From Trichoplax adhaerens (taxonomy: Eukaryota; Placozoa; Uniplacotomia; Trichoplacea; Trichoplacidae): a stretch of 64,000 bases of DNA. Of this stretch, positions 48,000 to 62,024 are shown piece by piece (position 1 is the first letter of the stretch; each line of letters starts with the position of its first letter). Location of the stretch: contig NW_002060949.1 of NCBI RefSeq assembly GCF_000150275.1, positions 3,804,499-3,868,498 of the forward strand, written 5' to 3'. Made by a program: the position numbers and the translations under genes. The notes beneath the pieces were generated by a model. The model had not been told where the DNA came from and did no database searches. It was given only the letters and a program-made list of their open reading frames with translations.

Positions 48000-50760
48000 T
48001 GACCATATCATGAATTTACTTTTTTTAAAAAAGTAATATTAAATTTAACTTAAAAATTAGCTTTGTTATGATAACTACTTGTAGCTTGTCCGTATTATAA
48101 TTATAATAATTAATTATAATTTATTGGTAGTAGAGAGTGTAAGTCTAGATATAAGATACCCAGGAAAAGATCTCATTTTTCTATAATATAGTTTAATTTT
48201 ACTTTTCCGTTGTGGAATCACTTAATGCTAACTATAATGTATATGTATAATAGTTTACGGACGTAGCGTAAATGTTCTGAAATATCCGGGTTGTTATTGT
48301 AACATAAAGGCTACTAGCTTGCTTAGCAAACTTAAATGAGATATGATTAACCGGTCAAACGGAAGTCTTCAAGTACCCACATTATTTTATATTATACTGT
48401 ATATGAATGCATAGCTTATCCATCTGCTGTTATGTGTATTATACGAGATATTAACGCTCCTTCCAACTCGATATATCAAAAAAGATCTATACAACCGTGA
48501 TTTAGGATATGGATAAGGTCCAATTTTTGTAAATATGCATCAAATAACGTACAATCGTTTACCTGATTTAGCCGATTAATTCTATGATATTCTTATTCAC
48601 ATGTGCTAAGATCTGATAAATTTGTACTTCTTAAAATTTGTTTTTGTCGGCTGAAATGAAACGGTTCCTGTTTTACTACTCATTAATAATTACTGCCTAC
48701 GATTAACTATTCATCACATATCTTTAAGATTGTGGATATTGTTATATCAATACTATATAGATACGCATACTAATGCTGTTCCTGTTTTATGATCAAAAAA
48801 TGAAAGATAAGTTAAAGCAATTTAAGGAAATTACATGGAGACACTAAATAGTAATTTGTAATTATAATGCGTTCGCTGAACTAGCCTATATCTGTGATCT
48901 ACCAATTTAACTGAAATAATGATTGCAGTTTTTGCCAAAAATTTAGTGAATTATCTTGTCTTCATTGCTTATCTATCTTTTATACGGTGTATTATCTATT
49001 TATTAAAGTTTTATTTTATTTTGCATTCTTAATTGCTGTTTTTATTGCTTTTTTCCTTGACGCAGGTCTCCTATTATATATACCGGTATATAATTGCGAT
49101 ATTATTACTGTCTATGCGGCGCTTTAAATCTAGGATGAGGTTATATTTAATTCTGTACTTGAAAATTATGCTTCCAGCTAGACATTAGCACAACGACTAT
49201 ACTTTCAGAATCAACAACAGTCTTTGGTAGCCAGATAGAAAACTAATAATGTAAAAGCATTATTCCTGTTAATACTAAATGAATCTACCTTTGTGCATTA
49301 AATATCATATTGCAGACTGCCATGAGCTGTTTTAAAGCAAAGTTGTAGACATGCATAGTTGTAAAGTTGTAGTTGTGTCTCGATGGTATTGATAAAAATG
49401 AAGCCCATGTACAAGTACGTAGAATAGGTATTTGGTGAAACACTGGCCTACTGCTAAAGGTATACTATATCACCGCATAAATTTAACATCACAAAAATAA
49501 GTTTTTAACCCTTGCAATCACTACAGTTCACTGATGTTTCAAATTTACCAATGTAATCTCTAGTAGGGACTACAGTGTAAAATAATGTTGAGCCTAGCAT
49601 TTATTTGCTTGTCATTCTAGTATACGCTACCACTAAAACCATATACAACACTGTACAAAACCAACTAAGCAGCTCATTTGGATGGCGATTGTAGACAGTA
49701 TAGTATATCGTTTCAGATATACGCTTGAGTTGAAATGACCAGCAAACTGATCAGGGTCTCTGCATTTTCAGTACATTGAACGACCGTTTTCTGTCCTTCT
49801 CTTTCTTTTTTCAGTATAGCACAAGTAGTGCCTGTCTCTCCTGTCTCTGATACAGGTTTTAATTTAGAGAGAGATACGTAATCTCTCTGCACACCGGATA
49901 GAATTCTTTATGTACCATACAAATTGTAGATACAAATTGGCCAATCCACACTCTCAACCATCTTGACTATTTCACCGTACTCCTTAATGAGCTTAAATGA
50001 GTAAAACGTCATCGAATACGTCATCGAATGCATTGATAACTATGTATAGTATTTACTTGATATATATAACATCAATAACTATTTCCAAAGCTTCCTAGAC
50101 AATAATTCATCAATTCATGACATTGTTTTTGCTGTGTACTACTGTATAATTACAAATCACCAGGGTAAAAGGAAAACAACTGCTAACGGCATTGTCCCTG
50201 CGGTGCGGAAAACATGATTATCAATTAATTACATCGTTATGAGACAATTAGTGATATGTAGTTGCTAATGAGATTGAATTTATCATAGTAGAATATACTA
50301 TAGATCAGCACTGTATGATACCTTCAATACAAGTTGATACAGTTTTTCCCTAGTTTTTTCTAGTCAATTAAAGTGATTAACGATAGAATAGCTAACCAAA
50401 CTTAATCCATTTAATAACAGCAATCACTGTATCAGTGCGATATAGGATACTTTTTTTTCACTTAGTAAACGGATGTTGGAATTGGAATATAAATTCCCTG
50501 CTTAAAATCTAGCATCAGATATCGATAAATTTACTTGGATTAATTATTAACAAACACTTGTTAGCGCTACGTATACTGTATGATAGGATCGATGCCGGTG
50601 CTGTCATGATAGGGATGGCGTTATAACAGATTTTCTACTTCACGCTTCCGTAATCAATATGATTTTGGGAAAGAAATTTTAGAAAGGAAGATCTTCATCA
50701 CTGCCAATATTCTTCAGTTAATAGAATACATGTTATACAGGATATCATCGATAAAGATAA
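48000..50760. other. Intergenic stretch between E and F
   Basis: A+T-rich. No exon or notable repeat is supported. The segment near 49780-49830 (CCGTTTTCTGTCC then TTCTTTTTTC) faintly resembles C-gene intron 1 sequence (CCGTTTCCTGTCC..TTTCTTTTTAG) and could be an old relic. Confidence 0.4.
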
Positions 50761-50769
50761 CTGAAATCC

Positions 50770-53636
50770 ATGGACTTAGATAGAGACAATAGCGGATGTC
50801 CGCAATCACCGTCTTCAAACTTAGAATCATTCGATAGCCCTAATCAAAGAATTACTAGCAATCGAATATTTCGATATGGTTGGATCCTTATGACTATTGG
50901 TATAGGGTGCTTCGTGACGAAATCACTTTACGTTGCTCTAACGCCTGGAACAGATAACTTGACAATCATTTACTTAGCAGCGGGCTGTGTAAGTTGATTA
51001 TATACAATTATAGATATTTGTGACAAGATGCAATAACATAAAAGTATTAAAACGCTAAAGGTAAACTTTACGTATTGCAGTTAATTGACGATACAGATAT
51101 TGTGAGCATGTTATGTAAATATCTATTTTTAACTGATATACGAAGACCAGATTACAAGTAAATGAAAATAAATTATCAATAAATCATTTCAAAATACTGT
51201 ATTTTTGTACGCAATAAATTATTTATCCAGAAAAAATTAGTATTCCTGCCGTATTTTGACAATTAAAGCAGTCAACGTTTATTCACCTAACTCAAACCGA
51301 AGTTATAGCGTACTGTATAACAATATTAGTTTCGCGTTATATAAGTATATAATGTAATCCATTTGTAATTAATAAAATTTAATCCCAAAGAAGATTAACT
51401 TCGAAAAATTCTCAAACATATATATATATATAACATATATATAAATCTTCTGTTTTCATTTGTAAAAGTATCTCAAAGCAAATTATCGAATTCCCATGCT
51501 AGCACTGTATCATCTCAAATGTACTTAATTGTTATGATGATATCAACAAGTTGTCGTACGATATAGATTCATAGATCAATTGTTATGAAATGGCTTGGAT
51601 CTAAAAATTCATTTCATAACCAAATTAAAAAATGAATTATTGATACTGGTCGATTGTTATTACCAGGCTTACTAATCTTACGCTAGAGCATTTAATTAAT
51701 CCGATGTGTGCTGCTTGTAGCACTGAGCTCCCATTCTACACGTAGCATCAACTGGTGACGCTGTCTTCCTCATTGCAACCAGATTCAGTTTTTGACTCTT
51801 TTATGGCCTAGTATTACCATATGATGTTCCACAAGAAACCTCATCTCTTTAAATTTAGTCGAAAGTGACAGATCTTTATCGCATTTAATACAATTATAAC
51901 TAGATGTGGTATAAGAAATTTGTTGGCCGCTAGGCTTGGTCTCAGAACTAGTCGAAGCTTATTTATTCCTATCTTATAAGATAGACTTTAAAACAAGGCT
52001 GTTTAATTAACTCACTTTAATGAAAATGATTTATCGATCAGATTGACGGAAATTAATCGATCTTAAATTTCAGCTTCGGATCTTATGTTGTGATTTCATT
52101 CACCACTAAGTATCAATTAGCTATATAACATAAGATGACATATTCGTCATTTACTATGTGCCGCTTTTAATAAAAAAATTGGTCGATATTGCTCCATTGA
52201 AGTAAAATTTATTTCTTTTACCTACCCACAGATTATATTCAGTGGTTCCTTGATTATATTCGTATTTTGGAATACCTCACGCGCGATGTCATCAATAAAA
52301 AGCGTAAGTGAAATCCCATTTTTCTTGCATGAATATTTAGCTACTTTCTCACTTTTGCATCTGGTAATTATGCGATAAGTCACAAATGAAGCTTTCCAAA
52401 TAACTTGCTGCATATAGAATTAAGTAATTTAAGAAATCTCTTTATTACGTTAACTAGCGCTTTTCGTAATCAAGCAAATTGAGAGATTATTCCATAGTCG
52501 AGCTACTAGCATAGTATTAAGTAAATTTAAAAAAAGTTGAAGTAAATTAAATTATTTATTGCTACTGGATTAATAAAATCCTTAATCTCTCTAATTATAT
52601 TAAATGCACTCTAAAAACTTAATAACATTAATTGATTTATATTCGTTTTAGCCCTGCTATTATTATGGCATCTTAACACTGACAACAGTGTTACCGTTAA
52701 TAAGTTTTGTTATATGTATCATAAATGCCGTGGCTGGAATTAATGTAGTGGCTAAAGCAACTAACATTGTATTGTCAATCCTATTTATGGCGGCTAGTGC
52801 GATTATTTGTATTTGTATGTACGAAGTTAGTCAGAACAGACGGGCAACAGTGAGTATTAACACCTGCAGTGCAAATAATAAAATCTAATAAATCTTCGAT
52901 TTATTCAAACTAGCATTATTACGTATGATACTGTATCTACGGAGTTAAAATCTTTACTTGGATTTGAGTTACTATTTCATCATGCCACTATACGTATACT
53001 CGTATAGCCAATACTGATTATTGCCGTGTATTATTTCGATGATATACCATATGCACGTCGTGCCACCAACAGTGCCATCTGTTAAATTATTACATCGATT
53101 TAACGTAGTTTTGTAAACTAACAAGATTAGGTCACAAAAATTAACTTAGATAAATTTGTTAAAGTTAGTCAACAGACGGACATTTAGTGCTATTTAGAAG
53201 ATAAAAGCAGATTGAATTTGTACTGGTAGTCATGCAAATGTTTCCTGTATTTTATCTGACGCTACGCCACCACTTATAGTATCGATTATTGTCTACTTTT
53301 AAATGATCCATTATTTTAATTCGTTTTAATTGATAATAATCTCATAAACACTATTACACACAGGAGCCTCATAGATCAGAAACAACGCAATCAAGGTCTT
53401 ACATCATTCCAGTCGCTTGGGATAATCCACCACCTTATCATCCACCGCCAACTTATCGTTCGAATCCACCCTCTGCAGTAGATTTAAGATCTACCAACGA
53501 TAGCTCACAAATTAACGACAATGAGCTTGGTCGTTCTCATGTCATCGACAGTCGCAATGATCAGCAACCAAAAACTTATTTGGTAATTGCATCACCACCA
53601 AGCTATGATAATGCTAATGCCAATAGTGAACGATAG
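50770..53636 (+). CDS. Tetraspan PY-family gene F (intact)
   Basis: Four phase-0 exons: 50770-50988 (73 codons, donor GTAAGT), 52232-52303 (24, donor GTAAGT), 52652-52849 (66, donor GTGAGT) and 53364-53636 (91 including TAG), giving 253 aa. Membrane segments lie at about residues 36-57, 64-86, 105-121 and 130-147. Exon 3 opens PCYYYGIL, the counterpart of PVGYRYG in gene A. The N-terminus is Ser/Pro/Asn-rich. The tail has three PPxY motifs: PPPYHPPPTY (185-188 and 191-194, overlapping spacing) and PPSYDNA (241-244). Closely spaced tandem PY motifs often give avid binding to proteins with several WW domains; whether that holds here is inference. It lies 2.8 kb 3' of gene E. Confidence 0.85.
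51415..51443. repeat. (TA)n microsatellite in gene F intron 1
   Basis: ACATATATATATATATAACATATATATA-like run; a simple repeat with no further signal. Confidence 0.8.
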
Positions 53637-53639
53637 GAT

Positions 53640-56600
53640 CATCGCTGAAGTAAACTACTGAATAGGTCTTTCAGTGAATGCCACACTTTAATGCAGATTG
53701 TACCCCTTCGAGAAAAAATTTACTGGTAATATCAGATAAATTTTTGTATTGATTTCGTTAATCATTCTATTTCCTTTGCTGATTATTAAGATGATAAACA
53801 GATCATTCAGTAATGCTGGCACTCCATTTGCTAGATAGATTTTATACTGCTATACATATATATAAGCACAAATACATCACGGTAGGGTTGTATATTGCGT
53901 AGTTTAATTTATTTATAAAGCCAATATATTAATCTAAACCAAATTATGTTTCATTTTAATTTTTGTTGGATTATTTTTATATCAACTGTAACTAAAAATA
54001 ATGTTGTAGCATAATCGTCCGGAGGGATGAAGTTAGCAAAACAGGGTGATTTTGCTTATAAGTTAATCAAATATTCCAATCTTACATTGGAAACATATTT
54101 TACATTCTTGGCTGATGCATAATTTACGATAGCGAAGTTACTATTATATTTCACACGATATGATTAAATCCAAATGGTAACTGCAACGGAATTGACAAGT
54201 GTAACAATATTATACATGTAAACAATTTTCTATCTTACCACTGTATCTAATATTATTTTAAATGTTGTTTTACTGACTCATGGCAATGCATCCTATCGAG
54301 GATTATCATGTTTCATAAGTTTTATCCAAATTGAAGAATTTAAAATAATATCTATTACTTACCTCATTCTGTTGCCGTAATTTCATGGCAATCTTTCAAT
54401 ATAAATTAATACAAATTTACAGTACTTCCAGTTACCACAACATAAACGATACGATGATAAGTGAATTACAAAAAGCAAACTATGAAATTAATGTGCTTGA
54501 ACTCCATATCAAAGTCAAAAAACTTGATTATATTTATAAAATAAAAAAATATCATTTATTGAAAAATGTATCGTTGAATCAAGGTTGCAATTGTCACAAA
54601 AGAGAAGACAAATACAATGTATCTGCTTTCATAGTGATTAAAACTATAACAAAGAATTTAAGCTGATCATAATTCTTTATAAAAATTTTTAGAGAAAAAG
54701 AATAAATATCAATAGTGATTCAGTGTCCATAATTAGAAGTATAAAATCTAGTATAGAATGATATCGCATATTAGGCCGGAAAATCTCACGGTAAACATGT
54801 ATATTTTCGTTGTAAAGTCTTTTGCATTAGATTCATATATTAGTTTAATTATGAAACTAGAATTATTTGGGAAGCAAATGATAATAAGATTTAGCAAGAA
54901 TCTATTAACTACTGACCAATTCCTAATATTTAGTTATGCACTTCTACTGAGAAATCGTGTTATTTATTCTCAATGTTTATCTAACTGAGTCAGACTCAGA
55001 TATGGTGATTTAATGGTGATAATGTTTATGAAATAAATATAATGAATACTTTAACCGCTTGATAGTATGCGACTAATCAGTCGGTGAATAGTTAGGCTGA
55101 CAATATAAATAGGTGATTTACGTAAGTAGCATACCTCTACAAAATTTAATGACGATAAAGAAATAGAAGTTGTTTTTAAAATACGGCCTGAGGGGCAGGC
55201 AAGTACAAACTCGTTTTCTTAGTTTAATACTATGTAACGTTATATAGAATTCAAATACGGCATGTCGAAGGAATCATTGAATACCATTTTTCATCAATTT
55301 TTACTTTCGGTTAGGCCGTAACCTATATATCCGTATATAAAAGTTAACGAAAACAGAAGATATTACGATTTATTATCGACTGGTTGCTACGCTTAATTTA
55401 CCAACTAGAAATGTGACTTCTTTTTGAACCTAAGTTATAACATCAGATTAAAAATGACCTATAGAAATATATACTAAGCCAGGAGGAGGCATATTTAGCA
55501 TATGGAATTCTTATATTTTGATGTATTCTCTTAAAGCATATCCCAGTCTGACTGCATTATTCTAGAGACATACGATTCTTATCCCACTATAAATACTTGT
55601 CAGATCATTTAAGAAGTAAATTCTGCATTGCTTATTGCATTAACTCACCGCAAAATGAAAGCTCAAGTGTCATCGTCGTGATGGGATTTTGCGACTCTCG
55701 ACTCTAATCTTAGTTTTGAATATAGGACGGCTTGTCGAATGGCTTTAATTCAATAGCCGAGTTAAAATAGACAATTATACTTGCACGTCTGAAATTTACA
55801 AAATTACTAGAATGCTTGCATTTCTTTTAAATGTATATCACCTTAAATCGAAAAAGAGGTTAGCCCGTTATGCACTACCAATAGCAACGAAATTCATCTA
55901 TTGGGTAGAATAAAATAGCTACATTTAATCGAAGTATTTCAATATTTTATTTTACTATAAGTAAGATCCATGTTGCTCTTACAGCTAGAAAGAAAGAGAC
56001 TAAACACATTGACGTTTGATTGCTGTCACTAAGTAAGCACAATGTTATCGTAGTATCAGGCTTAATACCAGAATGGGACAAAGTTTTAGTATGCGTTAAC
56101 CGATAACTGAAAAACTTCAAACTAAGAATAAAAATATACCGATGTCCAATTTTGGCATCTATGCCATGGAGTAATTTCAAAGTAAATTTCACTGATAATT
56201 ATAATAGAATTCAACTTATGGTAATAATATTAGCTAATTATACTAGCGGTTTATTTATTAATATGACTATTTTATTAGTACTTCTTCAAGAATATCCTAC
56301 AGTACATTCCGATGAATAAAAGTGCATAATCTCTTACATATTCTTTAAAATATATGCTAGGGCTAAGCTATGCCATGCAAGCATAAAGCGCAATACTATT
56401 TACCGACAATTTTCTCTTCATAGAGGTGAATTATGTCAAAGGTTTTAATACAAACAATATTGATTATTGCACTCAGTGAGCGAAGTCCAATCAGTTTGTA
56501 ATTTATTTGAAGGAATTAAAAATAGTCGGCACGTGCTCACTCTACATTCCTAATACGTATTAAAATTTTCAGTACTTTAGCCACGCGAAGCAATTAGTAT

Positions 56601-59450
56601 TTAATTCCTAGAAAGTGTATTATATTGTACAGAATTCTTATATAGTAAGTAAATTTTTTATTAAACAGGATGATAAAATAACTACTATGAATCGCATTAT
56701 GTGTAAGATACACATCTCAAATATGTTATGACAATGTATGTAATGATGTCGAAATTCCTTGGTATTGCTCCGTTTTCTATAGCGAACTCAGATCGCTCTA
56801 AGTGTAATTATCAAATTAGAAAGCTGTAACAAATTAATAGAGTGCTTTTATAAGTGTCAACCTCAACTCAAATGGAAGTTTTTACTTATTGATTGATTGA
56901 TAAGGTTCTTGATCTCACGCTCATATCTGCTCCACTATAATTCAATACACAAGTGGCTACTGATAATAATAAATTGATTTCAGGATCATAAAATAAGTAT
57001 AGTAACCCATACGACTTAGTATAGGATGTTTTTACGATTACAAAGCTAATGCAAATGCAGTAAAGTTTAAATAATTAATGAATACTCTAATCTATTCCTT
57101 AGAAGCGTATAACGGTGTTTTCTTTAGAGCCATCATCATTTATTAATTAAGATTCTGTATTTTATAATCATCAGTCCATAAGTTCAACTGTTAGACTACG
57201 GTATGGATCAGAGTATTTCAGGTGCCAAAGAAAGTTAATGCTAATAAGTTTAGAGTTCAGTAGTAATGCGCAACATGTAGTAATACTACATGTCATCAAA
57301 ACTCTTATTATTCACACTCTAGAAGGTGAACTTTAGCATTGCTTTATTTATCACCGTACGCGTATGTTCCTATGACCGTTGTACGACCCTTAATTTTTAG
57401 GCAAGCCAGCCGCATAAATGTCCTATATCTAAAGATAAATTTAAGATCAAAATCATTCGGACGGACAAATAATAATGATGAACAAGGTTAATCGTAGGGA
57501 TCAAGGTTAAGGTTAGAGGAGATTTAAGTGTACGTCATCTTTACTGATACTGCGTAAAATGAGGATCATAAATTCATCTCGTAGTCGATTAGTAGCTGCT
57601 ATATAATGACCATTTGATCGTCATGTGAACTATGATCGCTGAATATTTCTTAAGAATTATACTTCTTACAGAAATTTATTAGATGTAAATGTACATGACC
57701 GTCAGCCATCCACTTAAAATTGAGTTCGGGTTGAAAGTCATAGTAACTGTTGTAAATATTTATTATAAAGATCATACTTTATGAAAATCAAATTAGTGAC
57801 TGTCTCCAACTGATGCTAAATTCCGTTGACCAGTGATCAGTTTTGTTTATTTATAGAAAACAGACTCTCCACAGGATAGCTTTACTGTCATTTTATTGTG
57901 GTTAAGGTGTTTCATATTATTTTTTAATAATTTAATTGTTTCTGGGAACATAAAGAGTCAGAAATTTTATCGATAACATAAGTATGTATCTATTATTCTA
58001 CGTGCCTTAATAGCGAAATAAGTAAATTAGAATTCATTATTTCAAGCTATTACTCTTCATACTCGTTTTGGGAATATAGTGAAAGAACTGTTTGATTCAA
58101 TATATGATTATAATAGGAAGCAATATTCGCTGCAGTTGCGTTCTTTATTTTGATTTGCCGGAAATCTAATCCTTCTAACACGAAATTCTGTTTCAGTGCG
58201 TGAATTTTTATTGCTAATTATTACTTTAATAGTTGAAAATTTACTAATAAAATATGAATACAAGTATATAATCATAATTTCTTCCGTCTGACAGTAAAAT
58301 TTTATTGATGACATAATCAATGCATAAGAATGCTTAAATCTTAAACCTTAATGTAGGACAAATGAATGCTACTACTATATTTTTTTGCATTTTGCTTTTC
58401 ATGATATGACGGATTTAGTATTTTATTCACATATCAAACATTCTATATACTGTACGTGTATATGAATATAGAATCAACTGTGGTCTATTGCTCGTAAAGA
58501 TGCATTATTTTGTGAATTCAAAAACCTTCAAGAACAAAGAAAAGCACAACAAACTATATAATGAATTACGATAGGGCACTCATATGCATTTGTGAATATT
58601 AATTTGAAGTCAATAAAAGTCGATCAAAAACTGATTATTGTAATACAGTCAGGAATAACTAAAATGATTATGGTAAAAGCTATCATTTTAATTATTGTTA
58701 TGTGGAGTAATTTTTTGAACAGGTGATGGCAAATTCAGGCATAATCACGTACAACTAAAATAAATAAATAAATAAATAAGCAGAAAGACATTTTATTTAT
58801 TGGCAGCAAAGGTCCAAGTACAGTGCAGTGTTTAGCGTATCGGTATAATTAAAGTTATTAAGTCGCATAAACTCCCTATTAAGATATTTAAATTAGCTGA
58901 AAAAAATTTAGCTTCGTGTACAATGCATTTATTTGATAGGATACTTAGTGAAAGATTTCGCAATAGAAGTACTGTAGCATAGATCTACGTTAGTATAATA
59001 CAATCACCTTCTACTTATACTATTACTGCTTCTGCAAGGCTAAGGTACTATATCGAATCTGTCACTAACATCAGGTGGTCTATATTGGCATAATCACATA
59101 ATATGGAAATAGCTCTTTCGTGGAAATATTACAAATAAAAATAACAAGAAATGGTACTGATTAAAGTATCAGTATTATCGGAATTGAACTGTCAAATGTT
59201 TACGAGTATCATATAAGCGACAAGTTCAATCCCGGATATTCTCAGTTGCGACTATTTCGGCCCTCTCATATTCAAGTTCATAATAGCCAAGCCAAAAGAA
59301 AATCGTTATTTGTTATAGTACCGGTAAGTAAATTGTAACACATACCCATAAATAGGCTAAACTACTTCAATCGCTCATTTTCCATTATAATATAAGCCTA
59401 ATAAATAAGATAGAAATAACTACGTTATCTATTATTAATTTATACTTTAC
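53640..59450. other. Longest intergenic stretch (F to G)
   Basis: About 5.8 kb, A+T-rich and unusually plain compared with the left half, with no palindromic tracts or long tandem arrays. Short open frames occur at 54385-54666 and 54758-54988 on the plus strand and 56192-55947 on the minus strand. They lack family splice architecture and any recognised domain, and at this base composition they are probably chance. An (AAAT)n run lies at 58757-58779. Confidence 0.5.
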
Positions 59451-59456
59451 TCAGAT

Positions 59457-62020
59457 ATGCACCGGATGAATCAGAATCGGAAAAGCAGACAACAAAAACG
59501 ACATCTACAATTACAATTCCTTTTACAGTATACCATTTTCGTAATTAGTTTATTACACTGTCTGTTATGCCTAGTCGGAGCATTACAGCTACAATTTGGA
59601 AAAGGGAAAAATGTCACGTTTTTCATCTCAGTTCCATTGGTAAGTAGAACTGTTTCAATTTAATTCAAGTCTACGAGAATACTTATGCATAATCGATATA
59701 TTTGTTTTTTAAAATTACTTTTGGGCTTAAAGTGCATTATAGTATGGCCGTTAATTTAAAGATATAACTATTGTAAGAGATAAAACCTTTCAGCTTAGAA
59801 TCTTTCTGTAATTTTTGATGTACGTAGAGTACAAGTTATAATCAGTGGGAGACAAGTTAGTAATGCTAAAGTATGGTATGTCTGCGAGTATGCCAAGATT
59901 TGCGCATAGTTATCTATCTAGAAACCACACCCACTAACTGCAAATATGTATAACTCTAATTGCAATCTCAATTTACCGGTAACAAATCACTAAATAAGCA
60001 TTTTATAATCACAGTTGTTCAGAAGATTTCATCTGTGATAAACATTTGTTTTATCAGGCCTGAACTCTAATCGTTCATTCGTCACAATCGTGACTTAGGT
60101 CTAGATGGTACCTTTTTTATCATCTAAGATAGAATGCTTCCTATGGGATTCTTTAACATAGTATCACATAAATAAGTAAATTTAGAATAGTAGGTTGTGC
60201 TGAATTAGTCTTAATCTGTGACACGAAAGAAAACCCAATATGAGGCTATCTATTTTTTGCTCATTATGTGCCTCGATCTTAACATTCTGTGGTGATATTT
60301 CAGTTCATTCTTAAATCCTTCATGATGCTGTATTTTGAACATATACACTGAATATTGATAGCATCCCCCAGTTACTAAATGAGTGCCTAAATAGAAATTT
60401 ACAGATTAAGTAACGATATAACGTAATTTAAATATTTAATTACTAGAAATAAGGTTATCATACAGTTATGGCTCTGCTTTTGCATTTTATTTAACCATAC
60501 TTTTGTAATTAAGCAAAATATTTGCTTACTATTACTTAGTCAGTAAACAAAATCCGCACTAAGGCATATTATAAACTAATTTTCCTATCCGCGTTGCTAA
60601 AGCTCTAGCTTTGAAAATCTGTCTTGAAACATAATTTTATATCCGATTCCTGCTTATAAATAGCGTATTAAGTTGAAATATTCTTATAAGATCCAAGACT
60701 CACTTTATTATAAAATTCTTGTAAGAGAGAGACATAATAAGTAATAAATAATAAAGGCTTAGGATATCTTACACGGGAAAAATGCTCTACATATTTTAAA
60801 ATATCTTAGGAGATACATACTTATGTGCACTCACTAACGGATTCAGACGTTAGTTCTCATGGAATTTTTCTTTATCTAACAGTAGCTTGACTGCGTTCGT
60901 TTAAAGTCATATTACAAAAATTGTTGTCATGAATTTAGCACTGTAACTTGATAATTTATAGTCTAATTTATTTTATTTCTAATAATGCTATTAATTTGTA
61001 TTTTAGATTAATTTAATAAATATTATTGCCTTTGGTGGCTTAATTTTAAATCGTTATTTTAATTATGGAGATAAAAACAGCGGAAGACTTTGTAAGGTAA
61101 ATCAGTTCTATCATTTCTATTACCATCAATTTACTACATAAAATGAATGAAAGAGAAATAAACTGGAATTGAACTTAATTTCACCTGAAATCCTTATTAT
61201 GTTATCGTGATAATTTATATCTAACGTTTCGTTGACTTTCTTTGTAGTCCTATCTTGTACGAGGACTGAGGTTTTTATCGATTGGAGGGACGGCTGCAAT
61301 TACTACAATGAGTCTTATTACTGTCGCAGATAATAAAGCTAACACCCTCATCTTTGCTGGTACTAGTAATGCATGTATGTTGATAGCAGTGTTACTACTC
61401 AGCATTGCAGATGCCTTTCTGGCGATCAGATATAATAAGGTTTGTGCAGTCTGTGATTTTAATTACCTAAGTTAATCTATCTTTAGTTGCAACCTAAAAT
61501 TTGAATATATAGACTATTCTATATTGCTCTGTATTAAACGTATTGGTATATTATAAAAAAATGAGTACAATGAAATGTTAAAATTATCGTTTAAAATGAT
61601 AAATGATTTCAATTAGATTCGACACACTTTTACTAATGGTAAATACTACTAAAGAATTATAATACAGCCATTGCCGAACCTTATCTTCTTCAAAATTAAT
61701 ATTATATTTTCACCATTTTATAAAGAAATATTATTTATTATAATATAATTGATAATTTCTATACTAGTTAAAGGCTGTAGAAGTGAATTATTGAGATCGA
61801 TTCATTTTAAATAACTTTGTATCTGTAGATAGATATTCTAAAGGTATGAATTTTAACAATATCCATTTTTGCTATTTAGCTTTATCATGCTAGGAGTACG
61901 AAAAGAATTAAAGCGTTGCCACGTATTAGAGTAGGCGATCCTGACAAACTCGAAAATCGCTTGATAAGTCTAAACGTGTACAAGATGCCGAACGAAGTAC
62001 TGAAAGTGTCGACTACATAG
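59457..62020 (+). CDS. Divergent tetraspan family gene G (no PY motif)
   Basis: Four phase-0 exons: 59457-59639 (61 codons, donor GTAAGT), 61007-61096 (30, donor GTAAAT), 61248-61439 (64, donor GTTTGT) and 61880-62020 (47 including TAG), giving 201 aa. Exons 3 and 4 have no start codon of their own and are supported by open frame, splice sites and position. Membrane segments lie at about 22-47, 54-75, 100-117 and 130-148. The N-terminus is strongly basic (MHRMNQNRKSRQQKRH). Exon 2 is six codons longer than in all other members; an alternative donor at 61092 (GTAAGG) would change the phase and is disfavoured. The tail starts with a basic stretch (YHARSTKRIK) but holds no PPxY or LPxY. It may be an outlying paralogue with a different partner. 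An AATAAA lies at 62105. Confidence 0.7.
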
Positions 62021-62024
62021 ATTA

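Noticed and set aside
54385-54988. Two Lys/Ile-rich open frames
   Set aside because: No domain and no matching splice sites; A+T-rich composition explains them.
55947-56192. 81-codon minus-strand frame ending in a hydrophobic stretch
   Set aside because: Does not fit any family exon in length or phase; left as chance.
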